5,266 nucleotides of DNA from Pseudomonadales bacterium (GCA_022360535.1 JAKSCP010000240.1:1-5266), one strand, 5' to 3'. Shown: positions 1 through 5,124, counted from the stretch's first letter. A program made the numbers and translations. Notes: generated by a model from the letters alone, not told the origin.

Positions 1-1175
1 AGATAGCGATTGTTGGCGCTGATTTTACTCCTGGAGAGGCAGATCAGTTACGGCGCGCAATGGCAGCCTGGAAAAAGAAGGGAGGGCTGGAACCCTTTAA
101 AGAGAAATTGATCAATGGTCTGTTGCGCAATGGCTACTCTGCGGATTTTGCGCAGCGAATTTACAGCCAGGTGAAAGGGTTTGGTGAATACGGTTTTCCC
201 GAATCCCATTCGGCCAGCTTCGCCCACATTGCCTATGTTTCGTCCTGGTTCAAATACCATCATCCGGCGGCCTTTTGTTGTGCGCTCTTGAATAGTCAGC
301 CCATGGGTTTTTACCCGCCGGCACAACTGATACAGGATGCGAGGCGACATGGTGTCGAAGTATTACCTGTGGATGTGAATAAGAGTGATCACGAATGCAC
401 ACTCGAGCATGTAACTGAGAGTAAATGGAAACCAGTTAAGCCCCCTGCGCCTAAATTACGCATAGGCTTTAACCAGTTAAAAGACTTGTCGGATACTGGC
501 GCCGAAGCCATTGAGGAAAGTCGTCGGGCAGGATTGTTTTCCACGGTGCAGGAACTGGTATATCGCAGTGGCATCAATAAACGGGACCTGGAGGCATTGG
601 CGGCCGCCGATGCGCTAAGGGGATTAAGCGGTGATCGACATCGTGCTTTTTGGCAAGCCTCGGGAGTGGAAACCAGTGAGACCAATGCCAGACCCTTCCA
701 CCCCAAACTGACCCTGAACAATGATTTTGGAGTGGATGTCATGCTGCCCAAACCAACCAAGGGGCAGGACATATTTGCTGACTACCAATCCATGAGTTTC
801 AGTTTACGGCAACATCCGCTGACTTTGTTTCGTGAACATTTGAACAACTACGATGTCACACCAGCCCGCCAGTTGGCGGTAATAGATCGAGAGCAATATG
901 TCAAAGTTACCGGCATCGTGACTGCTCGCCAGCGTCCTCAGACAGCTTCAGGGGTCACTTTCTTAACAATCGAAGATGAAACAGGCTTTATTAATGTTGT
1001 GGTCTGGCCCAAGTTGGGCGACGAGTATCGACCGGTAGTGCGACTGGCAAAGTTGATGGGTGTAGCTGGTCATGTACAAAATAGCGACGGTGTTATCCAC
1101 TTGATTGCTAACCATCTCACTGATCTTTCTCCCTGGTTGGGGGCAATGCGATTGCCATCCCGGGATTTCATGTGA
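1..1175 (+). CDS. dnaE2: Error-prone DNA polymerase DnaE2 (ImuC), C-terminal part; start lies left of the window
   Basis: The reading frame is open from base 3 to the TGA at 1173-1175, giving about 390 residues of a protein that is usually just over 1000 long, so the true start lies upstream; the ATG at 60 is internal. The family is an alternative C-family polymerase alpha subunit that does mutagenic translesion synthesis in the SOS response, normally with ImuA and ImuB. Visible landmarks are the highly conserved GFPESHSASFAHIAYVSSW block (residues ~62-80 of the visible part), then HHPAAFCCALLNSQPMGFY and the HGVEVLPVDVN segment. A helix-hairpin-helix-like region follows (IGFNQLKDLSDTGAEAI), and an OB-fold near the end (VKVTGIVTARQRP ... 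GFINVVVWP). The C-terminus ends in SRDFM, like the usual SRDF(H) tail of DnaE2. Length and tail favour DnaE2 over DnaE1. It faces all other genes in the window and marks the chromosomal flank of the integron. imuA/imuB or lexA upstream cannot be seen. Confidence 0.96.
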   Translation, partial: IAIVGADFTPGEADQLRRAMAAWKKKGGLEPFKEKLINGLLRNGYSADFAQRIYSQVKGFGEYGFPESHSASFAHIAYVSSWFKYHHPAAFCCALLNSQPMGFYPPAQLIQDARRHGVEVLPVDVNKSDHECTLEHVTESKWKPVKPPAPKLRIGFNQLKDLSDTGAEAIEESRRAGLFSTVQELVYRSGINKRDLEALAAADALRGLSGDRHRAFWQASGVETSETNARPFHPKLTLNNDFGVDVMLPKPTKGQDIFADYQSMSFSLRQHPLTLFREHLNNYDVTPARQLAVIDREQYVKVTGIVTARQRPQTASGVTFLTIEDETGFINVVVWPKLGDEYRPVVRLAKLMGVAGHVQNSDGVIHLIANHLTDLSPWLGAMRLPSRDFM

Positions 1176-1183
1176 AAATTAAA

Positions 1184-1205
1184 ATTTCCTGGATCGACAG
1201 GAAAT
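1184..1205 (-). terminator. Putative intrinsic terminator between convergent dnaE2 and the MmcQ-family gene
   Basis: A perfect 8-bp inverted repeat (ATTTCCTG at 1184-1191, CAGGAAAT at 1198-1205) encloses a 6-nt loop. Read on the - strand, the stem is followed by TTTTAATTTT, which fits a Rho-independent terminator for the leftward transcript just after the MmcQ-family stop codon. On the + strand there is no T-tract after the stem, so it would serve dnaE2 poorly. The stem is short and AT-rich, so strength is uncertain. Confidence 0.5.
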
Positions 1206-1214
1206 AAGCACTTA

Positions 1215-1538
1215 CTAATCGTTAACCAAAGATTTTGGTGCTTTCTCCTTCCAGGTTTTCTCCAATAACTCAGCAACCATCTCAGATTCGGCGTTTTCAA
1301 GATGTACTCTGACTCCGCAAACCTTCTTCCCCCAATACAATTTCTCCAGGGCATCAGGATACATGGCCAATGCTGGTTCACGAACTGGTTCGCTGGCCAT
1401 AATGTTGAGAAAAGGTTCGTCAGCAATGGCCGTCGCGATAATCTTGCCGCGAATGCGAAAAGAGGTGCGGTCGAAGTGGGGTTCTTCGGTCACTTCTGGC
1501 AGTGCCAGCGCGAGTTTTCTCACTTGAGTAAGTTTCAT
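1215..1538 (-). CDS. MmcQ/YjbR family protein (DUF419 type)
   Basis: The product is 107 residues from the ATG at 1538. The N-terminus (KLTQVRKLALALPEVTEEPHF) matches the characteristic opening of the MmcQ/YjbR family: LALALPEV, then a conserved His-Phe, then the FRIRGKIIAT strand. The C-terminal LLEKTWKEKAPKSL matches the family's last helix. Family members adopt a CyaY-like small alpha/beta fold; they are annotated as DNA-binding, but the cellular role is poorly established. A TTG two codons upstream (1544) is an alternative start. A perfect AGGAGG (1558-1563) lies 13 nt from the TTG and 19 nt from the ATG, so neither spacing is ideal. The reading frame is closed upstream by the stop of the preceding GFA gene. 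The gene follows that GFA gene in the same direction with a ~60-nt gap and converges on dnaE2. It has no attC, so whether it was ever a cassette is unclear. Confidence 0.85.
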   Translation of the reverse strand: MKLTQVRKLALALPEVTEEPHFDRTSFRIRGKIIATAIADEPFLNIMASEPVREPALAMYPDALEKLYWGKKVCGVRVHLENAESEMVAELLEKTWKEKAPKSLVND

Positions 1539-1557
1539 CGACAAATAGCCTACGCTG

Positions 1558-1563
1558 CCTCCT
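1558..1563 (-). promoter_or_regulatory. Shine-Dalgarno AGGAGG upstream of the MmcQ-family gene
   Basis: A perfect AGGAGG on the - strand sits 13 nt from an in-frame TTG (1544) and 19 nt from the ATG (1538). The spacing is long for both and slightly favours the TTG, so it bears directly on the choice of start. Confidence 0.5.
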
Positions 1564-1601
1564 GTTGAGAGAAATCCATTTTGTGAGAGCCGATTCGTTT
1601 C

Positions 1602-1991
1602 TCAGGCATCATTGTTAATATGAACACTCCACCATTTCGGCTTTTTAGAAACATAAGAGTGCGATTGGGGCCTGAGTTCTTTGCGATTAGGGGAATCGAA
1701 AGCGCCGAGTGCCAGAGCTACAACTGGGTCATCGTCAATTGCGCCTAAGGTACTGCCACATTTACTACAGAAACTTCTGGATGAGTAATCTGACGAACGC
1801 CAGGTTGCAGGCTCTCCGCCAGGACCATCCCAGCTTACGTTATCTCTATCAAATTCCACCCAAACTTGAGTCAACGATCCGGAATGGCGTTGACACATTT
1901 TGCATGAGCAGGTGTGAGGTTTATTTGGAGTACCGGTTGCAGTAAAACGGATGTTTCCGCACAAGCAACCGCCTGTATAAATCTTGCCCAT
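1602..1991 (-). CDS. GFA/CENP-V-domain zinc protein (GFA copy 1, nearest dnaE2)
   Basis: The product is 129 residues, a usual length for the family. It carries the zinc-binding cysteine pattern of GFA (glutathione-dependent formaldehyde-activating enzyme-like, Mss4-like fold) proteins. These are GGCLCG with C9 and C11, CSCKMCQR with C28, C30 and C33, and FCSKCGS with C75 and C78. The C-terminal KPKWWSVHIN also resembles the family tail. Most bacterial members have no demonstrated formaldehyde activity, and no glutathione-dependent alcohol dehydrogenase gene is visible, so no substrate can be assigned. The ATG at 1991 has only a weak purine stretch upstream (GGAAA). The gene starts just after the R' box of the last attC, as a cassette gene would, but no attC follows it. 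It is either a terminal cassette that lost its site or an original chromosomal neighbour. Confidence 0.9.
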   Translation of the reverse strand: MGKIYTGGCLCGNIRFTATGTPNKPHTCSCKMCQRHSGSLTQVWVEFDRDNVSWDGPGGEPATWRSSDYSSRSFCSKCGSTLGAIDDDPVVALALGAFDSPNRKELRPQSHSYVSKKPKWWSVHINNDA

Positions 1992-2020
1992 AATTTGGTT
2001 TCCGAATTCTTAGTCAAAGC

Positions 2021-2082
2021 ATCTAACGCTCTGAATAGTGAGTGCGCCTATGGTGCACCCTTGTTTGATTTGTTGGTTATGT
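2021..2082 (-). repeat. attC site F (last recognisable cassette recombination site)
   Basis: Read on the - strand, R'' is ACATAAC (2082-2076) and R' is GTTAGAT (2027-2021), the latter a full match to GTTRRRY and preceded by AGAGC as in classical attC sites. A central hairpin joins GAGTGC (2040-2045) to GCACCC (2055-2060) with one G-T pair. Length is 62 bp. Its R''-side arm is nearly the same as in the other sites, and its R'-side segment GCTCTGAATAGTG (2028-2040, + strand) recurs exactly at 3016-3028. This is one of the two best sites in the window. Confidence 0.88.
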
Positions 2083-2099
2083 TCCTTTTTCATCATCCC

Positions 2100-2585
2100 T
2101 TAGTATCCACGATCTGAAAGAGTCTTCAGTAACTGATCAAATATAGGCGAAGTGCCATGAGAAAACTTGTAGTGTTCGGTTTGTCGCTTAAAGAACTTTG
2201 CACTGCCCGGGTACATATTGAGAGTGGCATCTACATCCGTCACATAATTATTTAGTGTATAGTCAGTTATAAGACCCTGGTCATGAGCTCTCGTAACAGC
2301 AGACCACAGATTAATATTAAGACCTACAAACGCAATCGCTTGCTGTTCTTCTGTTGGGCTCAGATTGGAAGAGTCCGCAGCCAGCTTTGCCACCAAGGAC
2401 GCGTACTCTGATTCATCGGTAATGCTCTTGTATATACCGTTTGCTGCTTCCCTTAGAGCAATTTCTGCCGAAGCAATTGCTATACGATTAGACTGACGAA
2501 CTTGGCGAGCCAGATAAATCAGTGTAACGAGAACAGTAATTGCTCCAACCACTTCGCCTACTGCTCCAATAGCATCCCAATTCAT
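2100..2585 (-). CDS. Membrane-anchored helical protein of unknown function (copy 3)
   Basis: The product is 161 residues. Residues ~6-27 (IGAVGEVVGAITVLVTLIYLA) form one hydrophobic helix, followed by RQVRQSNR and a predicted mostly helical soluble domain. This opening (MNWxAIGAxGEVVGAxxVxxTLIYLAxQxRQ) is one I know from many uncharacterised small proteins of marine proteobacteria; no function is established. W94 and G104-L105 fall at the same positions as in the protein at 3511-3984. A good SD (AAAGGTGA, 2593-2600) lies 7 nt before the ATG. Only ~37 nt separate it from the GFA gene upstream and there is no attC between them, so the two appear to share one cassette and probably one transcript. 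attC site F follows ~18 nt after its stop codon. Confidence 0.82.
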   Translation of the reverse strand: MNWDAIGAVGEVVGAITVLVTLIYLARQVRQSNRIAIASAEIALREAANGIYKSITDESEYASLVAKLAADSSNLSPTEEQQAIAFVGLNINLWSAVTRAHDQGLITDYTLNNYVTDVDATLNMYPGSAKFFKRQTEHYKFSHGTSPIFDQLLKTLSDRGY

Positions 2586-2622
2586 CTATCTGTCACCTTT
2601 CATATGCAGACTTTATGACAAG

Positions 2623-2985
2623 TTACTTATCAAGCAACTTCCAAGTGTCCGCGCCATCAAACGTTCTTATATCTAACTTTTCATACACGGCTGGAGAAAA
2701 CATTCTGAAATTTATCGAAAGTCTTTCAGTTGGGGTCTTCTCTATGCCTTCATAGTGGGTCACGCAGCCGCAAGTATTACAATGGTAAAACTCAATAACC
2801 TCATCATTCCAGACATATGCAGTGGCGGCTGTTCCTGTAAAAGTTACTCTAGCTGTTTCTCTGGTTAGATGTCCCCAAAGTGCCCCATATCGCCGGCAAA
2901 CTGAACAAGTGCATCGGATAAGTCTTTCCGGAAGTTCGCTTATTTCAATTTCTACTGCCCCGCAATGACAAGACGACTTAAACAA
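2623..2985 (-). CDS. GFA/CENP-V-domain zinc protein (GFA copy 2, TTG start)
   Basis: The product is 120 residues. Cysteine pairs match the GFA zinc sites: SCHCG (C6, C8), CTCSVCRR (C25, C27, C30) and HCNTCGC (C69, C72). YEGIE and the NFRM segment follow as in other short family members. The start is TTG at 2985: an in-frame TAA lies two codons upstream and the CHCG motif begins five residues in, so no better start exists. A GAGG lies 13 nt before it. Substrate is unknown; apart from the cysteines the sequence differs widely from the GFA proteins at 1602-1991 and 4621-5043, so this is not a recent duplicate. It is the first gene of a probable two-gene cassette bounded by attC sites E and F. 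Confidence 0.9.
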   Translation of the reverse strand: MFKSSCHCGAVEIEISELPERLIRCTCSVCRRYGALWGHLTRETARVTFTGTAATAYVWNDEVIEFYHCNTCGCVTHYEGIEKTPTERLSINFRMFSPAVYEKLDIRTFDGADTWKLLDK

Positions 2986-3008
2986 TTTTTATTAACAACC
3001 TCGTAGTC

Positions 3009-3071
3009 ACCTAATGCTCTGAATAGTGGGCTCGGCATTAACCGAGTCCTTGGTTGGTTTGCTGGTCATAT
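3009..3071 (-). repeat. attC site E, with altered core triplets
   Basis: On the - strand, R'' is ATATGAC (3071-3065) and R' is ATTAGGT (3015-3009). The usual AAC and GTT triplets are therefore GAC and ATT here. The central hairpin is strong: CTCGG (3031-3035) with CCGAG (3042-3046) and a 6-nt loop, extended by three more pairs, one of them G-T. Length is 63 bp. GCTCTGAATAGTG at 3016-3028 is identical to the segment in site F. The site belongs to the same family but may recombine poorly. Confidence 0.8.
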
Positions 3072-3085
3072 TTCGTCATTCAGGG

Positions 3086-3421
3086 CTACAAATTAGGTTT
3101 CCCGCCTGCAGCATTAGAAGTGACATTCAGCCCCACAATTAGAAATTCTACTTCCTCGTCGGCCTTAGGGCAGTGCTCAACTCCTTTCGGGACAATGAAC
3201 ATTTCATCTTCATAAAGTTCGATATCAAGGTCCCTAAGCTGAATTGTCAAATGGCCTTTATACAAAATGAACAATTCGTCTTGGTCATCGTGTTTGTGCC
3301 ACTTGGTTTCTCCAATCCCTTTGGCTAGCTTAAATAGTTGATTATTAGCGATGCCTATTGTTCTCTGTGACCAGTGTTCGTGAATTTTGTCGAGTTCGTC
3401 TCGGATATTTACTTTTTCCAT
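3086..3421 (-). CDS. Small single-domain cupin protein
   Basis: The product is 111 residues from the ATG at 3421. It carries both cupin motifs. Motif 1 is GIGETKWHKHDDQDELFILYKG, with metal-ligand candidates H42, H44 and E49 and the closing G56; motif 2 is DEMFIVPKGVEHCP, with H83. The N-terminus (EKVNIRDELDKIHEHWSQRTIG) resembles a widespread class of stand-alone cupin_2 proteins of ~110-120 residues that are probably metal-binding with unknown substrate. A GTG 11 codons upstream is in frame, but it lies inside the attC remnant and would add MPCFCPHRVST, which has no counterpart in the family as I know it, so the ATG is preferred. No strong SD is seen. It is the only gene between attC sites D and E. 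Confidence 0.9.
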   Translation of the reverse strand: MEKVNIRDELDKIHEHWSQRTIGIANNQLFKLAKGIGETKWHKHDDQDELFILYKGHLTIQLRDLDIELYEDEMFIVPKGVEHCPKADEEVEFLIVGLNVTSNAAGGKPNL

Positions 3422-3445
3422 GGTCGATACTCTATGCGGGCAGAA

Positions 3446-3505
3446 ACATGGCACCTTGAATAGTGGGTGCCACTTGCGGCATCCTTAACTGATTTATGGG
3501 TATGT
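3446..3505 (-). repeat. Degenerate attC site D
   Basis: On the - strand, R'' is ACATACC (3505-3499). At the R' position stands GCCATGT (3452-3446) where the sister site at 5059-5124 has GTTATGT. The crossover GTT is thus GCC. A hairpin of GGGTGCC (3465-3471) with GGCATCC (3478-3484), including one G-T pair, is kept, as are the R''-side arm and TGAATAGTG. The site is clearly related to E and F but probably inactive as a recombination target. Confidence 0.68.
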
Positions 3506-3510
3506 GTCGT

Positions 3511-3984
3511 CTAATTCTCAATTTCAATAATTATCGAATCAATTTCTTCTTGAAAATCCACTGATAGATTATCGCGAATCTGATCATACACTTGCCGATT
3601 TAGACTGTTAGGAATCGAAAGAGCGTTGGCCCACGTAGATTTTCTTGCCAAGTACTCGTCCTCCTCGAACAGCCCTTGATTGTATTGGTACCATTCGTTT
3701 TCCCACATTCTAAGGTTTGCAGAGTAGATGAAAATGCATGACAAGTCTTCAGCACTGGCCGGTGGAGTGCGAATCTCAGTGCATTCATTGTATGCGCGTG
3801 CTGAGTATTCATCTGTTCCAACAGTTAGCAGCCAATCTATTTGTTGTTGCGAAAGTTCGTTTCGTGTTTGTGATTGCATACTGTTCGTATTTTGCTGAAT
3901 CTCGTAGACCAAAAAAACAATGCCCAACAATACTCCAATATTTGCGAGCAGTGACAGCCAACTGTTTAGTTTGTCTAAATCCAT
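3511..3984 (-). CDS. Membrane-anchored helical protein of unknown function (copy 2)
   Basis: The product is 157 residues from the ATG at 3984. One membrane helix spans roughly residues 9-27 (WLSLLANIGVLLGIVFLVY), followed by EIQQNTNSMQSQTRNE and a helical domain with MWENEWYQYNQGLFEEDEY (residues ~93-111). The order of helix, Q-rich linker, W/Y-rich helix and GL is shared with the protein at 2100-2585, with W94 and G104-L105 at equal positions. This is an uncharacterised type; no function is assigned. The frame is open 36 codons further to a TTG at 4092, but that would overlap the upstream gene by ~50 nt and add a polar, low-quality N-terminus, so ATG 3984 is preferred. No clear SD is present. 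The gene begins directly after a half attC (3991-4013). Confidence 0.78.
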   Translation of the reverse strand: MDLDKLNSWLSLLANIGVLLGIVFLVYEIQQNTNSMQSQTRNELSQQQIDWLLTVGTDEYSARAYNECTEIRTPPASAEDLSCIFIYSANLRMWENEWYQYNQGLFEEDEYLARKSTWANALSIPNSLNRQVYDQIRDNLSVDFQEEIDSIIIEIEN

Positions 3985-3990
3985 GTTCAA

Positions 3991-4013
3991 ATTGATTGAT
4001 TCTTTGGTTGTGT
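3991..4013 (-). repeat. Half attC site C (R''-side arm only)
   Basis: The + strand segment matches the R''-side arm of the other sites (CTTGATTGATTTGTTGG...TATGT) at about 19 of 23 positions, and on the - strand it carries ACACAAC as R''. The hairpin and the whole R' side are missing: the start codon of the next gene lies 6 nt away. This looks like a site cut in half by deletion, fusing the genes at 4040-4558 and 3511-3984. Confidence 0.55.
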
Positions 4014-4039
4014 TTTGTTGATGAATGATTGACTCATCA

Positions 4040-4558
4040 CTATTGTCCGCAGAACTCAACTTCATATTGTACGGTGGGTGGATCGCTTTCAATTATTGAG
4101 TATTGTTCTTCGACAACATCACGCCATACCGATGAACCTTCATTTGCTGCAGGATATGTTAATGCGTTTAGTTGCTTTAATTCTCTCCACTCTTCTCGGA
4201 AACCGGGGAAAAAGTACATGTTTCTTGCTATATCAATTGGTGCGGCCTGGCCTCGTTGGCTTCCGCTCCAGTTAAATTGCTTCCAGCTATCTAGAGCACG
4301 TAATGTGGTTACAAATATGATCTTTTCTTGGTCTTCAAGCTCTTCTCCGAGACAGCCTTTCTGCCAAATAGCGGCATTGCTACCTATCAGGTCATTCACG
4401 GCAATCGCGCGTTCATTCGCTCTGCCGGCCTCTTCGGTGGTTGCGATATCTCTGGACAATCTAAGCTCGATTCCAACAAAGACCAAGGAAGCAACAACTG
4501 ACACCAGGGCGATTACTTCAGCCCAGAGTTTCCATGTTTGTTGGTTCAAAGTTGTCAT
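4040..4558 (-). CDS. Membrane-anchored helical protein of unknown function (copy 1)
   Basis: The product is 172 residues. A single hydrophobic helix covers residues ~13-32 (AEVIALVSVVASLVFVGIEL). A charged segment (RLSRDIATTEEAGRANER) and a helical, tryptophan-containing domain follow, including ALDSWKQFNW (residues ~88-97) and FREEWREL (~120-127). The layout is that of the proteins at 3511-3984 and 2100-2585, but the sequence is more distant and the G-L pair after the W-rich helix is not obvious, so family identity is inferred from architecture. The ATG at 4558 has no recognisable SD and lies immediately after the degraded R' side of attC site B. Only a half attC separates it from the next gene. 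Function is unknown. Confidence 0.78.
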   Translation of the reverse strand: MTTLNQQTWKLWAEVIALVSVVASLVFVGIELRLSRDIATTEEAGRANERAIAVNDLIGSNAAIWQKGCLGEELEDQEKIIFVTTLRALDSWKQFNWSGSQRGQAAPIDIARNMYFFPGFREEWRELKQLNALTYPAANEGSSVWRDVVEEQYSIIESDPPTVQYEVEFCGQ

Positions 4559-4613
4559 TGGATGCGGTCAAGCTCTCAAGCGCAGTGTTTCTTGATTGAT
4601 CTGTTGATTATGT
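4559..4613 (-). repeat. Degenerate attC site B (R' side lost)
   Basis: On the - strand the R'' side is ACATAAT (4613-4607) followed by the conserved arm. A short hairpin remains: TCAAG (4576-4580) with CTTGA (4591-4595) and a 10-nt loop. Where R' (GCGTTA...) should be, the sequence reads GACCGCATCCA and runs into the ATG of the next gene. No GTT core is present, so the site is probably dead. Confidence 0.62.
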
Positions 4614-4620
4614 TTCCTGG

Positions 4621-5043
4621 TCACTTTAATTCCTGTAACTTTTCCATAGGTGGGACTGTATCAAAACTGGGAAGACCATTGGTTTGTTCGAAACCTAAAC
4701 TTCTGGATTCCATATTGACGTTGGCCACTGAGTTCAATCCTGTTGAATCAGAGAGTGTGGCTGTAACCAAACTAATATAGTTGAGGCTCGGGTTGTGATT
4801 AAAAAGACGTGTTCCGCATATAGAGCAAAAACATCTGAAAGAATTTAGTTTCGTGACTTCATATCTAGATAAAAGCTCTTCACCTTCCAAAATTCTTAGC
4901 TTATTTGCTGCTAACATGGCGACAGGAACAAATTCCGAACCATGTGCCCTACGGCAGAATTGGCAATGGCAATTGACGACGATATCTAATTCGTCATCAA
5001 CCTCATACCTAATTTGCCCGCATAAACAGTTACCCGAATGCAC
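4621..5043 (-). CDS. GFA/CENP-V-domain zinc protein (GFA copy 3, GTG start)
   Basis: The product is 140 residues. GFA zinc cysteines are present: NCLCGQIRYE (C6, C8), CHCQFCRRAHGSEF (C25, C27, C30) and CSICG (C73, C76), with an extra C71. The CQFCRRAHGS stretch is typical of the larger GFA-domain group. The start is GTG at 5043, supported by an SD AGGAGA (5054-5049) 5 nt upstream and by the CLCG motif starting six residues in. This is the clearest ribosome binding site among the cassette genes. The gene begins ~15 nt after the R' box of attC site A, the standard cassette layout, and is followed immediately by degenerate site B. No formaldehyde-oxidation partner gene is seen, so substrate is unknown. 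Confidence 0.91.
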   Translation of the reverse strand: MHSGNCLCGQIRYEVDDELDIVVNCHCQFCRRAHGSEFVPVAMLAANKLRILEGEELLSRYEVTKLNSFRCFCSICGTRLFNHNPSLNYISLVTATLSDSTGLNSVANVNMESRSLGFEQTNGLPSFDTVPPMEKLQELK

Positions 5044-5048
5044 TAATC

Positions 5049-5054
5049 TCTCCT
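5049..5054 (-). promoter_or_regulatory. Shine-Dalgarno AGGAGA fixing a GTG start
   Basis: AGGAGA on the - strand lies 5 nt before the GTG at 5043, with no ATG nearby in frame. It is the basis for taking the non-ATG start of the GFA gene. Confidence 0.7.
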
Positions 5055-5058
5055 GGAA

Positions 5059-5124
5059 ACATAACGCCCTAAATCAAGGGCTCAGCACGCAGTACTGAGC
5101 CCTTGATTGATTTGTTTGATATGT
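5059..5124 (-). repeat. attC site A, with a long perfect stem
   Basis: On the - strand, R'' is ACATATC (5124-5118) and R' is GTTATGT (5065-5059), preceded by GGGC as in many attC sites. R'' and R' pair at 6 of 7 positions. The core is a perfect 14-bp inverted repeat, AATCAAGGGCTCAG at 5072-5085 against 5095-5108, with a 9-nt loop. Length is 66 bp. It closes the cassette carrying the exporter tail and precedes the GFA gene. The stem is not followed by a T-tract on the - strand, so attC is preferred over terminator. Confidence 0.87.

Noticed and set aside
1070..1426. 118-codon - strand frame overlapping the MmcQ-family gene and the dnaE2 end
   Set aside because: It runs out of frame through two well-supported genes and has no family resemblance.
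1302..1568. Further + strand open frames at 1302-1568, 1709-1945, 1914-2117, 3738-3995, 4078-4275, 4538-4780 and 4853-5098
   Set aside because: All lie opposite recognisable - strand genes or across attC sites, with no domain signal; they are antisense shadows.
1545..1601. Possible attC between the GFA and MmcQ-family genes
   Set aside because: There is no conserved arm, no R'/R'' pair and only a weak GAGAAA/TTTCTC inverted repeat with a long loop.
1989..2017. TTGACT - 17 nt - ATTATG promoter-like pair before the GFA gene (- strand)
   Set aside because: The -10 element would cover the ATG start codon, so transcription would begin inside the gene.
2586..2622. Possible attC between the genes at 2623-2985 and 2100-2585
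   Set aside because: Only ~37 nt are present, with an SD but no arm, hairpin or core boxes.
2028..3028. 13-nt identical repeats at 2028-2040 and 3016-3028 as part of a CRISPR or other repeat array
   Set aside because: Spacing is about 1 kb and the repeats lie inside attC hairpin structures with core boxes; attC explains them.
3422..3454. GTG start extending the cupin by 11 residues
   Set aside because: The GTG lies within attC site D and the added peptide is not typical of the family; the ATG at 3421 gives the usual N-terminus.
3985..4092. TTG start extending the 3511-3984 gene by 36 codons
   Set aside because: It would overlap the upstream gene's 3' end and cross the half attC; the ATG directly before the hydrophobic helix is more likely.
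4029..4595. 188-codon open frame on the + strand, opposite the 4040-4558 gene
   Set aside because: The translation is Ser/Cys/His-rich with no recognisable domain, and it runs through attC site B. The - strand protein has a clean membrane helix and a recurrent architecture.
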